A DNA stretch of 64,000 nucleotides, taken from contig CAVUPF010000002.1 in assembly GCA_963743285.1 (NCBI GenBank), positions 1-64,000 of the forward strand. The letters are read 5' to 3'. Below are positions 35,194-43,776 of the stretch, in pieces. How positions within the stretch are numbered: the stretch's first letter is position 1; the number at the start of each line of letters is the position of its first letter. Under the pieces are notes generated by a model that was given only the letters and a program-made list of their open reading frames with translations, was not told the origin of the DNA and searched no databases. Made by a program: the position numbers and the translations under genes. This DNA is from CAVUPF01 sp963743285. GTDB lineage: Bacteria > Actinomycetota > Thermoleophilia > Solirubrobacterales > 70-9.

Positions 35194-36027
35194 GTGTCGC
35201 TGACCGCCCTGACGTCCGCGGAGATCTCGCTGCCGACCGAGGCCGATGGCGCGCGCGTCAGCGACCGGATCGCTGTTCTGGCCGACACCGTCGACGCCGT
35301 CGGGTTGACCGACAATCACGCTGGCCAGCCGCGGATGTCGCCGCTGGCTGCGGTAGCGCTCGCGCGGGAGCAGGGCGTGGGGACAATCGTCCACGTTTCC
35401 TGCCGCGATCGCAACCGGCTTGCCCTGCAGTCCCAGGTCGTGGGCTCGGCGGCGCTCGGCGCTGAGGCGGTCCTCTGCATGCAGGGCGATCCGGTGCCTG
35501 GCATCGAACATGTGGCCGACATGACCGCCACGCAGCTCATTGCGAGCGCGTCGGCATGGAGCGCCCCGCACCCGCTGGCGGTCGGGGCGGTCGTCAATCC
35601 CTTCGCCGAGGACGTCGACCGGGAGTTGCGGCTCCTGCGGCGCAAGATCGCCGCTGGAGCAACGTTCGTGCAGTCGCAGATGATCTTCGACCTCGGGCGC
35701 CTCGAAGCGTTCCTCTCGGCCGCCGAGGACACCCTCGCGGGCGTGCGGTTCTACGCAAGCGTCGCGCTGCTCCGCAGCGCGCACATGGCAGAGCGCGCCT
35801 GCGCGCTACCAGGGGTCGCGATTCCTCAGCGAGCCGTGGCGCAGATCAGTCGCGGCGGCGGCATCGACCTAGCGGGCGAACTGGCGGCGGGCCTTGCCAG
35901 TATCTCGCGCGTTGATGCGCTTCACGTATTTCCGCTCGGAGCCGAGGCGGCTACACGCGAGGTCGCCGCGGAGTTCCGCCTCGCGCGGGGTGTCAGCGCC
36001 CAGCGCCCTGCAGGGACCGGTCCGTAA
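35194..36027 (+). CDS. Methylenetetrahydrofolate reductase-like protein
   Basis: 277 residues with a GTG start. The sequence follows the MTHFR/MetF fold: LPTEADGARVSDRIAVLADTVDAVGLTDN, IVHVSCRDRNRLALQSQV, AVLCMQGDP, KIAAGATFVQSQMIFD and GVRFYASVALLR. The FAD-contact part is reduced compared with MetF, so this may be a MetF-like methylene-THF-binding protein with another role. It lies inside the accessory region between the broken nuclease and a toxin module. Confidence 0.72.
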   Translation: MSLTALTSAEISLPTEADGARVSDRIAVLADTVDAVGLTDNHAGQPRMSPLAAVALAREQGVGTIVHVSCRDRNRLALQSQVVGSAALGAEAVLCMQGDPVPGIEHVADMTATQLIASASAWSAPHPLAVGAVVNPFAEDVDRELRLLRRKIAAGATFVQSQMIFDLGRLEAFLSAAEDTLAGVRFYASVALLRSAHMAERACALPGVAIPQRAVAQISRGGGIDLAGELAAGLASISRVDALHVFPLGAEAATREVAAEFRLARGVSAQRPAGTGP

Positions 36028-36405
36028 CCGGAACCACGAACGGGACGGCCCCTGGCCGACCGAGAGCCTGCAAGCAAATGGTTTTCGAGTCCCACGAAGC
36101 GCGTTGCGTCCCGTCGCACCCGCCCGGAGATGTTCCCGGGACCGGGGCGACAGCCGGGACACCCGGCTCATCGCGAACCGCGCAGAGCCTCTCCGGAAGA
36201 GGAAAGCGGGGCTCCCGTCCTGGCCCTGCCACTTCGCCGGTCTTCGCCAAACAGGAGGGGAGGCGCATCACGACCCCCTCCTTGCGCCGCGCGCTCCAGC
36301 GCGTTTCCCGCTGGCCTACGGCTCGCTGGGAACGCGCTGGACCTCCTCCTGTGCTCCTTCTTGCATTCCGGCCTCCGTGACTCTCGACATCCTGACCTCC
36401 TCGGT
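36028..36405. other. Accessory spacer, no gene recognised
   Basis: 378 bases with overlapping open frames on both strands but no recognised family or RNA. It separates the MetF-like gene from the RelE-type module. Confidence 0.35.
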
Positions 36406-36609
36406 CTAATCGAGTGTCCGGTCGGAACCGGGTGCGAGGGAGCGGCAATCTCGCCAGACTCCGGAGAGTTGCTTGCCAGCCCGTGGGAACTCCTCCAACG
36501 TAAGCAGCGACCGCGAAACGCGTTCGCGCGTGTCGTCCGGAAGCTGCCGGGTCTCGATCAGCTCGCGAAGCGCGTCACGCGCCAGGCGCGTGATCTCGAT
36601 CGCCGGCAT
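36406..36609 (-). pseudogene. RelE/ParE-type toxin, truncated
   Basis: 67 residues. The first 50 (ITRLARDALRELIETRQLPDDTRERVSRSL and FPRAGKQLSG) look like a RelE-type toxin, but the C-terminal strands with the catalytic Arg/Tyr are replaced by DCRSLAPGSDRTLD and a stop. It starts 3 bases after the antitoxin stop. The toxin is probably inactive. Confidence 0.5.
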
Positions 36610-36612
36610 CGG

Positions 36613-36810
36613 CTACAGCTCGGAGAGCGGCACGGTCCCGCCGCGCCGAGCCTGCTCGATCGACTCCTGCGCCCGTTCCCAGGCCCCGGGAATCCCTTCG
36701 AGGATCTCAGTGATCCGCTGGGCATCGGGATCGGCTTCGTCCAGCGCGCTGGAAAGAAGCGAGCGAGCCAAGGTCCCCTCTTGTACATGCGTGCGCTCCG
36801 CCAGGTACAT
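36613..36810 (-). CDS. RelB-like antitoxin, N-terminal part uncertain
   Basis: About 66 residues from the ATG at 36810: LAERTHVQEGTLARSLLSSALDEADPD, ITEILEGIPGAWERAQESIEQARRGG and VPLSEL. This resembles the dimerisation and toxin-wrapping part of actinobacterial antitoxins paired with RelE toxins. The expected ribbon-helix-helix strand upstream is not in frame, so the gene may be truncated. Its start overlaps that of an oppositely oriented small gene at CATG. Confidence 0.55.
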   Translation of the reverse strand: MYLAERTHVQEGTLARSLLSSALDEADPDAQRITEILEGIPGAWERAQESIEQARRGGTVPLSEL

Positions 36811-36954
36811 GGCGCACCACAAGCGCAAACGACCCAAGCACCGCCGAAGCGGCTGCCTCCTCTGCAAGCCCCACAAGCTGACCGCCGACGTCAAGGCTCA
36901 GCGCCGCCGGGGCCGTCGCTCTTGGATTCGTCTCGAGCAGACACAAGGGGCTAA
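36809..36954 (+). CDS. Small Cys/Lys-rich protein
   Basis: The start MAHHKRKRPKHRR leads into SGCLLCKPHKLTADVKAQRRRG. Short basic proteins with GCLLCKPHK recur in many bacteria and have no assigned function; a CxxC metal site or RNA binding is possible. No in-frame stop follows for 260 codons, so one indel near 36900 is likely and the end given is approximate. Confidence 0.45.
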
Positions 36955-37047
36955 CGGCGAGCCGGGGCGCTGTTTAATGGGGGGAGCGCTTGGGGGCTGG
37001 GCTGGCCATTCGGCCAAGGGGATCGCCCCACATTCCCCCGTGGTTCA

Positions 37048-37665
37048 ATGGCCTCCATCGCAACCTCAACCCCCACACTGCACCGGGCCACGGCGGCCGA
37101 CGTGCCCGAGCTGGCCCGGATGCTGGCGCGGGCGTTTCTCGATGACCCGGTTGCCGTGTGGTCGTGCCGGGCAGCTGTGCTGCGCCCGGTTGTGCTGGAG
37201 CGCTTCCAGGCGGCCCGGCTGCGCCAGCTGCTTCCCGAGGGCGAGGTTTGGACGACGCCCGAGCTCGACAGCGCGGCGCTGTGGGCGGCGCCGGGACGCT
37301 GGAAGACGACCGTGCGCCAGGACGCCGAGATGGCTCGATGCCTGCTTCACCCCCGCCTTATCGCGCGGGCGCCGATGGTCGCGTTCGGGCTGCTCGGCGT
37401 GGAGCGCCGACACCCTCGTCAGCCACCCCACTGGTACCTCTCCGTGCTCGGCACCGATCCCCCGGCCCAGGGGCAGGGGCTCGGCTCCGCGGTCTTGGGT
37501 CCGGTCCTCGAGCAATGCGACGCGGATGGGATCGGCGCCTACCTTGAGTCCTCCAAGGAGCGCAACATCGACTTCTACGCGCGCCACGGCTTCCGCGTCA
37601 CCGGGGAGTTGCGCCTGCCGCGCGGTCCGCGGGTATGGGCGATGTGGCGGGAGGGTCAGGGGTAG
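37048..37665 (+). CDS. GNAT-family N-acetyltransferase
   Basis: 205 residues. The fold is marked by HRATAADVPELARMLARAFLDDP, the CoA loop PPAQGQGLGSAVLGPVL (about residues 143-159) and YLESSKERNIDFYARHGF. It is typical of small-molecule or antibiotic-type GNATs; the substrate is unknown. It overlaps none of its neighbours and probably has its own promoter. Confidence 0.85.
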   Translation: MASIATSTPTLHRATAADVPELARMLARAFLDDPVAVWSCRAAVLRPVVLERFQAARLRQLLPEGEVWTTPELDSAALWAAPGRWKTTVRQDAEMARCLLHPRLIARAPMVAFGLLGVERRHPRQPPHWYLSVLGTDPPAQGQGLGSAVLGPVLEQCDADGIGAYLESSKERNIDFYARHGFRVTGELRLPRGPRVWAMWREGQG

Positions 37666-37725
37666 GTGGAGACCGTGGCGGCATGGCCGGCGCCCAGTTA
37701 CTCAGTTTGCACCGCGGACCCGAGC

Positions 37726-38268
37726 CTAGTCGTCGTGCCACTCCGCCGGCGTTATCTCCAGATAGCCCATGTCCACACGCATCACGTCCATCGCCCACTC
37801 GAAGATCGCGCGACCGAGCCCGTAGCGGGTCGCGAGCGCCCGCTCGGCGACCGACTCCTCCGTCGGCGAAAGCATCCTGGCGGTCGCCTCGAACGGGTCG
37901 CCGAGAGGCTTGCCGCGCACCGTGCAAGGGGCCACCAACAAGCGCGGGTCGTTGCGCAGGCGCTTGACCTTGCCCGCGGTGCGCTCGGTGCGCACGTAGA
38001 GGTGGCCACCGGACTCGGCCGCCCACACCGGCGTCGGGACCGGCGTTCCGTCGCGGCGATAGGTGACGAGCAGTGAGCGCTTACAGTCGCGTATCTCCTC
38101 GATCGAGCCAGTGCGTGAGGCATCGACTATCTCCCTGGAACCTCGGGGAGCAGTTCTGGCTGTCAGGCGCCCGGTGAAGGTCGCCGCCGGCAGTCTCCGC
38201 CCGCTCCGCGGGCGAGCGCGGCGGCGGGCAACCTTGGGTTGGGGGTCATCTGATGCGGAGCCGGTCAT
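37726..38268 (-). CDS. PPOX-class F420-dependent oxidoreductase
   Basis: About 180 residues from the ATG at 38268. The catalytic core of about 130 residues starts IEEIRDCKRSLLVTYRRDGTPVPTPV and includes RTERTAGKVKRLRNDPRLLVAPC and LGYGYLEITP-like MGYLEITPAEWHDD. This is the pattern of split-barrel F420-dependent enzymes (PPOX class). The basic N-terminal 50 residues are unlikely to be part of the fold, so a later start may be used. Confidence 0.75.
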   Translation of the reverse strand: MTGSASDDPQPKVARRRARPRSGRRLPAATFTGRLTARTAPRGSREIVDASRTGSIEEIRDCKRSLLVTYRRDGTPVPTPVWAAESGGHLYVRTERTAGKVKRLRNDPRLLVAPCTVRGKPLGDPFEATARMLSPTEESVAERALATRYGLGRAIFEWAMDVMRVDMGYLEITPAEWHDD

Positions 38269-38474
38269 CGCGAAGCTTCGTGTACTGGCGTCGGATCCGA
38301 TCTTTGCAGCTCCTCCTGGCAGCCGACCGACCCAGCACCACTCAGAGCCGGGTGAAGTCAAGCGGGCCGGGTCGTGAGGTCTGAGCGACCCGCGGGCGTG
38401 CCAATCAGTAAAGACGCAAGCCGACCCGAATGCGCAGCCCTCGCTGTCGGCGTCGGGATGGGAGAATCTGCGGC

Positions 38475-38804
38475 GTGAGATTCGACGTCTTTTGGCGAGT
38501 GGCGCTGGTACAGCTGGTCGCGGTGGCGCTGCTCTCGGTGCTGCTTGCAGCGCTGCTTTCGGACGGGTTCTTTGAAGATTGGGGATGGCTGGCGGGGCCG
38601 GCCGCCTGGCTACTCTGCGCTTGGATCACGGCTCGCGTCGTGGGGCTGGCGGTGCGGCCCGCGCTGGTCGGTGCGGTTCTGTCGGGAGTGATCAGCGCGA
38701 TCGCGGTCATCTTCGGGCAACACTGGCTCGGCGCTTTGGTGGCGGTCGGGCTATTCGCGGCCTGGTGCGCCCGGGGCACGCCCGAGGGAACGGCTTGGAC
38801 CTAG
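38475..38804 (+). CDS. Small membrane protein
   Basis: 109 residues from a GTG start. Three to four helices are visible: LVQLVAVALLSVLLAALL, WLAGPAAWLLCAWITARVV, VGAVLSGVISAIAVIFG and LVAVGLFAAWCA. No family was recognised. Its end overlaps the SDR start by 10 bases. Confidence 0.55.
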   Translation: MRFDVFWRVALVQLVAVALLSVLLAALLSDGFFEDWGWLAGPAAWLLCAWITARVVGLAVRPALVGAVLSGVISAIAVIFGQHWLGALVAVGLFAAWCARGTPEGTAWT

Positions 38805-39550
38805 GGATCGAGAGCCGCGTGGCGCTGGTGATGGGCGCGAGTCGCGGGCTCGGGCAGGCGATCGCGGCGGCGCTGGCCGGCGAGGGCGCGCGAGTGGCGA
38901 TCGCCAGCCGCTCGGCGGAGAAGCTCGATGCGGCGGCGGCGGCTATCGACGGCGAGGTGAGCGCCTTCGTCGCCGACGCCTCCGACCTCGACCGGGTCGC
39001 GGCGCTGCCCGGCGAAGTGGCGGCGGCGCTTGGCCCGGTCGAGATCCTCATCGCCAACACCGGCGGGCCGCCGCTCGGCGGCGCCCTCGACCACGAGCTG
39101 GCGGACTGGGAAGGTGCCTACCGCTCGCTCGTCCTGGCGCCGCGGGTGATGGCCGGGGCGGTGGTGCCTGGGATGCGCGAGCGGGGTTGGGGGCGGATCG
39201 TCAACGTCGGCTCCAGCTCGACCCGGGAGCCGATTCCCGGGCTCAACCTCTCCAACGCCCACCGGATGGCCGCCGTCGGCTTCCTCAAGACGCTCTCGCG
39301 CGAGGTCGCCGCTGACGGGATCACCGTCAACACCGTCGCCACCGGGCGCTTCGCGACCGCACGACTGGCAGACAGCACCGGCTCGATCGAGGCCGCCGAA
39401 GAGGCCGCAAGGGCGGAAGTCCCGGCCGCCCGCCTCGGCCGCCCCGCCGAGTACGGCGATCTCGTCGCCTTCCTCTGCTCCGAGCGCGCCGCCTACATCA
39501 CCGGCACGGTGATCCCGATCGACGGCGGGCTGCTGCGCTCGGCCTTCTGA
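38795..39550 (+). CDS. SDR-family protein lacking the YxxxK pair
   Basis: About 251 residues with a TTG start inside the end of the previous gene. The nucleotide loop is VMGASRGLGQAIAAAL, and the Rossmann fold continues with ILIANTGGPPLGG. At the catalytic site, SSSTREPIPGLNLSNAHRMAAVGFLK has Asn and Met where most SDRs have the catalytic Tyr and Lys. It ends ITGTVIPIDGGLLRSAF as in FabG-like proteins. It may be a non-classical reductase or a binding protein. Confidence 0.85.
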   Translation: MDLGIESRVALVMGASRGLGQAIAAALAGEGARVAIASRSAEKLDAAAAAIDGEVSAFVADASDLDRVAALPGEVAAALGPVEILIANTGGPPLGGALDHELADWEGAYRSLVLAPRVMAGAVVPGMRERGWGRIVNVGSSSTREPIPGLNLSNAHRMAAVGFLKTLSREVAADGITVNTVATGRFATARLADSTGSIEAAEEAARAEVPAARLGRPAEYGDLVAFLCSERAAYITGTVIPIDGGLLRSAF

Positions 39551-39570
39551 GCGCGCGCCGCGGCGCGCGC
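39551..39570. terminator. Perfect palindrome between convergent genes
   Basis: The 20-base palindrome starts GCGCGCGCCG and lies exactly between the SDR stop and the lysS stop. It can terminate transcription from both directions. No U-tract is present. Confidence 0.5.
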
Positions 39571-39575
39571 GGCGC

Positions 39576-41093
39576 TCAGGAGGACTGCTCGGGCTGCTCG
39601 GCGCTTGACTCGCTCGCCGCCTCACGCATGGTCGGGAAGAGGATCACGTCGCGCAGGGTCTTGGAGTCGGTGAGGATCATCATCAGCCGGTCCACTCCGA
39701 GGCCGCAGCCGCTGGCCGGCGGCATCCCGTATTCGAGGGCGCGCACGAACTCCTCGTCGTGGGGGTGCGGGCTCTCCTCGGCGCCGGCTTCCTGGCGTTC
39801 GCGTTGTTCGACGAAGCGGCGGCGCTGTTCGATCGGGTCGTTGATGTCGGTACCACCGCCGACGATCTCCATCCCGGCGACGATCCCATCGAAGGCCTCG
39901 CCGAGCAGCTGCGGCTGGTCGGGGTGCGGCTTGACCAGCGGCCAGATCGCGAGCGGCAGGTCGACGATGAAGGTCGGCTGGGCAAGCTTCGGCTCGACCA
40001 GCTTGCCCTGCAGAGTGTCGACCAGACCTGCCCAGTCATCGCCTGGGTCGGCGTCCTCTCCAGCCAGCTCTGCCAGCTTCTCGCGGCTCGCCTCGACGAT
40101 GTCGACGCCGGTCTCCTCGAGGATCGCGTCTCGCACCGAGACCCGCTCCCAGGGCGTCGCGAAGTCGATCGTTTCTCCGTCGCGCTCGACCTTGGTTGTG
40201 CCGAGGACGCGCTCGACGACGTCGGCGACCAACTGCTCGGCGAACGCCATCACCCCGTTGTAGTCGGCGCCACCGACGAACCACTCGAGCATCGTGAACT
40301 CAGGGTTGTGCTGGGGCGACATCCCCTCGTTGCGAAAAAACTTGCCGAGCTCATAGACATCCTCAAAGCCGCCGACGATGGCGCGCTTCAGGTAGAGCTC
40401 GGTGGCGATCCGCAAAAACAGATGGCGATCGAGCGCGTGGTGGTGCGTTTTGAAGGGCCGCGCCGCGGCGCCGCCGGTGAGGCGCTGCAGGATCGGAGTT
40501 TCCAGCTCGACGTAGCCGCGCTCGTTCATGTGATCTCGGATCGCCGCCAGCACCTTCGCCCGCAGCGCGAACACCTCGCGCGAGCGCTCGTTTGCCATCA
40601 GGTCGAGCTCGCGCTGGCGGTAGCGCGTCTCGACGTCAGAGATGCCGTGGAAGAGGTCGGGCGGGTCGCGCAGCGCCTTGGCCAGCAGGACGCACTCGCG
40701 CACTCCCAGTGCGAGCTGGCCGCGCTGGGTCACGTGGAGGTCACCCTCGACCCCGACGATGTCGCCTATATCGAGTTCCTCGATCCGCCTGTACGCCACC
40801 TCCCCGAGCGCGTCCCGGCGGGCGTAGGCCTGGATCGCGCCGGAGAGGTCGCGGACGTCGAAGAAGGCGGTCTTGCCGTGGCTGCGCTGCGCGGTAAGGC
40901 GGCCGGCGATCCGGTAGGAGTGCTGGGAATGCTCACCCGGCCCGAGCTGCTCGGGATCGTGCGCAGCGAGGATCGCGGCGATCGGGGTGCGATCGGGGAA
41001 GGAGTGGGGAAAGGGGTCGATGCCGGCGGCGCGGAGCCGCTCGACCTTGGCCAGCCGCTCGCTCTCGGTCGAGCCGGGTGAGGGCTCGCTCAT
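39576..41093 (-). CDS. lysS: Lysyl-tRNA synthetase, class II
   Basis: 505 residues. The OB-fold anticodon-binding N-terminus (about 50-160, RIAGRLTAQRSHGKTAFFDV) is followed by class II motifs 1-3: ETPILQRL, ELGKFFRNEGMSPQHNPEFTMLEW, and GCGLGVDRLMMILTD. It charges tRNA-Lys. The ATG start overlaps the prmC stop by 4 bases, so the two genes are coupled. Confidence 0.97.
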   Translation of the reverse strand: MSEPSPGSTESERLAKVERLRAAGIDPFPHSFPDRTPIAAILAAHDPEQLGPGEHSQHSYRIAGRLTAQRSHGKTAFFDVRDLSGAIQAYARRDALGEVAYRRIEELDIGDIVGVEGDLHVTQRGQLALGVRECVLLAKALRDPPDLFHGISDVETRYRQRELDLMANERSREVFALRAKVLAAIRDHMNERGYVELETPILQRLTGGAAARPFKTHHHALDRHLFLRIATELYLKRAIVGGFEDVYELGKFFRNEGMSPQHNPEFTMLEWFVGGADYNGVMAFAEQLVADVVERVLGTTKVERDGETIDFATPWERVSVRDAILEETGVDIVEASREKLAELAGEDADPGDDWAGLVDTLQGKLVEPKLAQPTFIVDLPLAIWPLVKPHPDQPQLLGEAFDGIVAGMEIVGGGTDINDPIEQRRRFVEQRERQEAGAEESPHPHDEEFVRALEYGMPPASGCGLGVDRLMMILTDSKTLRDVILFPTMREAASESSAEQPEQSS

Positions 41094-41941
41094 GGGGCGA
41101 AGCCGACCGTCACCCGCTCGCCGCCCATGTAGTCCCGCATCGTTCTCGCCTCACGCAGCAGCCCGCGCATCGCCGGGCCGTGGTGGGTGTCGTGCTCCAT
41201 CGCGAGGCGCTGGCCCGGCCCCACCTCGCCGATCAGGCCGCGGATCACGCCAAGCCCGTCCTCGCCGCAGTCGCCGGTCACCGCAATCCGCGGCTCGCGC
41301 TGGATCTCGGGCGAGCGCTCATAGATCGTCGCGTCGGTGACGTAGGGGAGGTTTGCCAGGACGAGGTCGATCTGCTCGCCGGCGAGCCGTTCCGGCATGC
41401 CCTCATCGACGATCACCTCCAGCGCCAGGCCGAGCCGCTCCGCGTTCTCGCGGGCCGCTGCGGCGGCCTCGGGCGAGAGGTCAGAGGCGCTGACCCGCAG
41501 ATCGGGCCGCTCGGCGATCAGGGCGAGGGCGATCGCCCCCGAGCCGGTGCCGACCTCGTGCACGCGCGCCCCCGCCGGCAACTCGACGGCGACCTCCACC
41601 AGCAGCTCGGTCTCCCGCCTCGGGATCAGCACCCGGGAGTCGACCGCGACCTCGATCTCGCGGAAGCGGGCGCGGCCGAGGATGTAGGCGAGCGGCTCGT
41701 GATCGGCCCGGCGGCGCACCCGCTCCTCGATCGCCGCCGCCAGCTGCGGCGTCAGCTCACCGGCGCCGTCGCGCCCGAGCTGCTCGGGGCTTACCTCGAG
41801 GGCGTCGGCGATCAGCGCCGCAGCGTCGGCATCCGGCTGCTCGCACCCGGCCGCCGCGATCCGCTCGGCAGCCGCGTCCAGCGCCGCGCCAACGGTTTCA
41901 GGCTCGGGGGGCCGGCTCGGAGATGCCTGTGAGACGTCCAT
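41090..41941 (-). CDS. prmC: PrmC-like protein methyltransferase with a divergent active site
   Basis: 283 residues from the ATG at 41941. N-terminal helices and GRARFREIEVAVDSRVLIPRRETELLVE precede the SAM motif HEVGTGSGAIALAL. The usual NPPY of Gln-methylating PrmC enzymes is NLPY here (LVLANLPYV), and IPRPE is IPRRE. Context and length fit the release-factor methyltransferase, but catalysis may be altered. It is coupled to lysS by a 4-base overlap. Confidence 0.82.
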   Translation of the reverse strand: MDVSQASPSRPPEPETVGAALDAAAERIAAAGCEQPDADAAALIADALEVSPEQLGRDGAGELTPQLAAAIEERVRRRADHEPLAYILGRARFREIEVAVDSRVLIPRRETELLVEVAVELPAGARVHEVGTGSGAIALALIAERPDLRVSASDLSPEAAAAARENAERLGLALEVIVDEGMPERLAGEQIDLVLANLPYVTDATIYERSPEIQREPRIAVTGDCGEDGLGVIRGLIGEVGPGQRLAMEHDTHHGPAMRGLLREARTMRDYMGGERVTVGFAP

Positions 41942-41993
41942 CAGGGCGCCCGAGGCTACCGCAGCGGCGCTCCCCGGCGTCAATCCCGGATCG

Positions 41994-42878
41994 TCAGGCC
42001 TCCAGCAGCGTCGCCAGCAGGGCCTTCTGGGCGTGGAGGCGGTTCTCCGCCTGGTCCCAGACGGCGGAGCGCTCGCCGTAGAGCAGCTCGGCGGTGATCT
42101 CCTCGCCGGGATGCGCGGGCAGGCAGTGCAGGACGACCGCGCTGTCCTTGGCCGCCGCGAGCAGGTCGGCGTCGAGCCGGAACGGAGCGAGGTCGGCGCG
42201 GCGGCGCTCCGCCTCGGCCTCGTCCCCCATGCTGACCCAGACGTCGGTGTAGATCGCGTCGGCGCCGGCCGCGGCGGCACGCGGGTCGTCGGTCAGCTTG
42301 GCGCCGTGGCTGTCGGGGAGCTGGTAGCCGGGCGGGGCGGCTACCACCACCTCCACCCCGGCCCGCTCCGCGACGATCGCCAGGGAGCGGGCAACGTTGT
42401 TGCCGTCGCCGACGTAGGCGAGGCGCAGGCCGGCGAGATCTCCGAAGCGCTCGCGCAAGGTGAGCAGGTCGGCGAGCGCCTGGCAGGGATGGTGCAGGGG
42501 AGTCAGCCCGTTGATGACCGCCACCTCGGCCGCGGCCGCCAGCTCGGCGATCGCCTCGTGAGAGGCGGAGCGGATCACGATCGCGTCGACGTAGCGCGAC
42601 AGCACCCGCGCCGTGTCGCCGATCGACTCCCCACGGGATACCTGGAGTTCCTCGCCGCGCAGGACGAGCGGCGTCGCGCCCAGCTCGGCGACGCCCACCT
42701 CGAAGGAGATCCGCGTCCGGGTCGAGGGCTTCTCGAAGACGAGGGCGACGCTGCGCCCGGCGAGGATCTCGCCGCCGACCCCGTCCCTGCGCCCCGCTTT
42801 CAGCTCCAGCGCCAGGTCGAGCAGCCTGCCCAGCTCAAACGCCCCCAGCTCTTCGCCTGTGAGGAAATCCCGCTTCAA
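41994..42878 (-). CDS. argF: Ornithine carbamoyltransferase
   Basis: About 294 residues. The carbamoyl-phosphate motif STRTR lies in FEKPSTRTRISFEVGVAEL, the HHPCQALADLL motif follows, and the ornithine-side motif is VVLHCLPAHPGEEIT. It makes citrulline in arginine synthesis. The start is uncertain: TTG at 42878 keeps it clear of the divergent gene, while an upstream ATG at 42932 overlaps it. Confidence 0.93.
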   Translation of the reverse strand: MKRDFLTGEELGAFELGRLLDLALELKAGRRDGVGGEILAGRSVALVFEKPSTRTRISFEVGVAELGATPLVLRGEELQVSRGESIGDTARVLSRYVDAIVIRSASHEAIAELAAAAEVAVINGLTPLHHPCQALADLLTLRERFGDLAGLRLAYVGDGNNVARSLAIVAERAGVEVVVAAPPGYQLPDSHGAKLTDDPRAAAAGADAIYTDVWVSMGDEAEAERRRADLAPFRLDADLLAAAKDSAVVLHCLPAHPGEEITAELLYGERSAVWDQAENRLHAQKALLATLLEA

Positions 42879-42896
42879 GCTGCGGATACTAAGCCC

Positions 42897-43727
42897 GTGC
42901 AGTTCACCGCCATCGCCTGGAACCTCTTCCACGGGCGCGACTTCCCGCCGGACCCGGCGCTCTTCACCTGGCGCTCGCGGCTATTTCGGATCAGCGAGCG
43001 AAACGTGACTCACGTCCAGGTCAATCGCGACCTCGAGACCGAGTTCGCCACGACTCTCGCAGGCGCTGCCTGGGACGTCGCGCTGCTGCAGGAGAGCCCG
43101 CCGCGCTTCGCCGCGGCGCTGGCCCGCGCCTGCGGCGCCGAGCCGCACCTGGCGCTGACCTCGCGCAACGGCCTTGGCCCGCTGCGCGCCGCGGCGGCCC
43201 GCCTCAACCCCGATCTGATCGCCTCCGGCGAGGGAGGCTCCAACCTGACCCTGGTCCGCTCCGCCGGCCCGCTTGGCGCAATCATCGAGCGCAGCGAGCT
43301 GGCGATCCATGAGGGTCGCCCGGAGCGGCGCACGATGGCCCTCACCCGCACCGCCGCCGATCTCTGCGTCGCCAACCTGCATGCGACCAACGCGCCTCGG
43401 GAGATGGCGATCGAGGACGTGCTGCGGGCGGCGCGCGCGGCGAGTAGCTGGGCCGGCGAGCGTCCGTTGCTCTTCGGGGGCGACCTCAACCTGCGCCCCG
43501 CCGCGGAGCCCGGCGTCTTCGAGGCGCTGCGCGAGCGCTTCGGCCTGGCGGCGCCGAGCGCCGCCGATGCACTGGACCACCTGCTGGCGCGCGGCCTGAT
43601 TGCGGCCGAGCTGCCCACCCAATGGCCGGCTCAGCGCCGCGAGCTTTGCGAGGGCGAGCGAGCCCTGCGCCTCTCCGACCACGCTCCCGTCGAGGCGCGG
43701 TTTGAAACCGCGAGCAACCGGAATTGA
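42897..43727 (+). CDS. Endonuclease/exonuclease/phosphatase-family protein
   Basis: 277 residues, GTG start. The fold is marked by TAIAWNLFHGRDFPPD (Asn), VALLQESPPRF (metal Glu), NLHATNAPREM, GGDLNLRPAAEP (Asp/Asn) and LRLSDHAPVEARFE (terminal Asp-His). It is divergent from argF. It may be a nuclease or phosphoesterase with an unknown substrate. Confidence 0.85.
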   Translation: MQFTAIAWNLFHGRDFPPDPALFTWRSRLFRISERNVTHVQVNRDLETEFATTLAGAAWDVALLQESPPRFAAALARACGAEPHLALTSRNGLGPLRAAAARLNPDLIASGEGGSNLTLVRSAGPLGAIIERSELAIHEGRPERRTMALTRTAADLCVANLHATNAPREMAIEDVLRAARAASSWAGERPLLFGGDLNLRPAAEPGVFEALRERFGLAAPSAADALDHLLARGLIAAELPTQWPAQRRELCEGERALRLSDHAPVEARFETASNRN

Positions 43728-43776
43728 GATAGTCACTCCCACCCAGCGCAACTTCGGAGTCAGGAGGCAGCACCAG

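Noticed and set aside
36028..36405. Possible group II intron or reverse transcriptase remnant
   Set aside because: No domain V hairpin or reverse-transcriptase motif (YADD) was found.
36130..37729. Long plus-strand frames between the MetF-like and GNAT genes
   Set aside because: Most of these frames overlap the antitoxin, the toxin or the GNAT gene on better evidence; only the GCLLCKPHK start was kept.
38579..38794. N-terminal extension of the SDR gene
   Set aside because: It overlaps the small membrane protein in another frame, and the SDR fold begins only after the TTG at 38795.
39759..41081. Long plus-strand open frame of 440 codons
   Set aside because: It lies fully opposite lysS, whose class II motifs are unmistakable; it is a shadow frame of high-GC DNA.
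42033..42896. N-terminal extension of the endonuclease-family gene
   Set aside because: This part lies opposite argF and has no family match; the real protein begins at about 42897.
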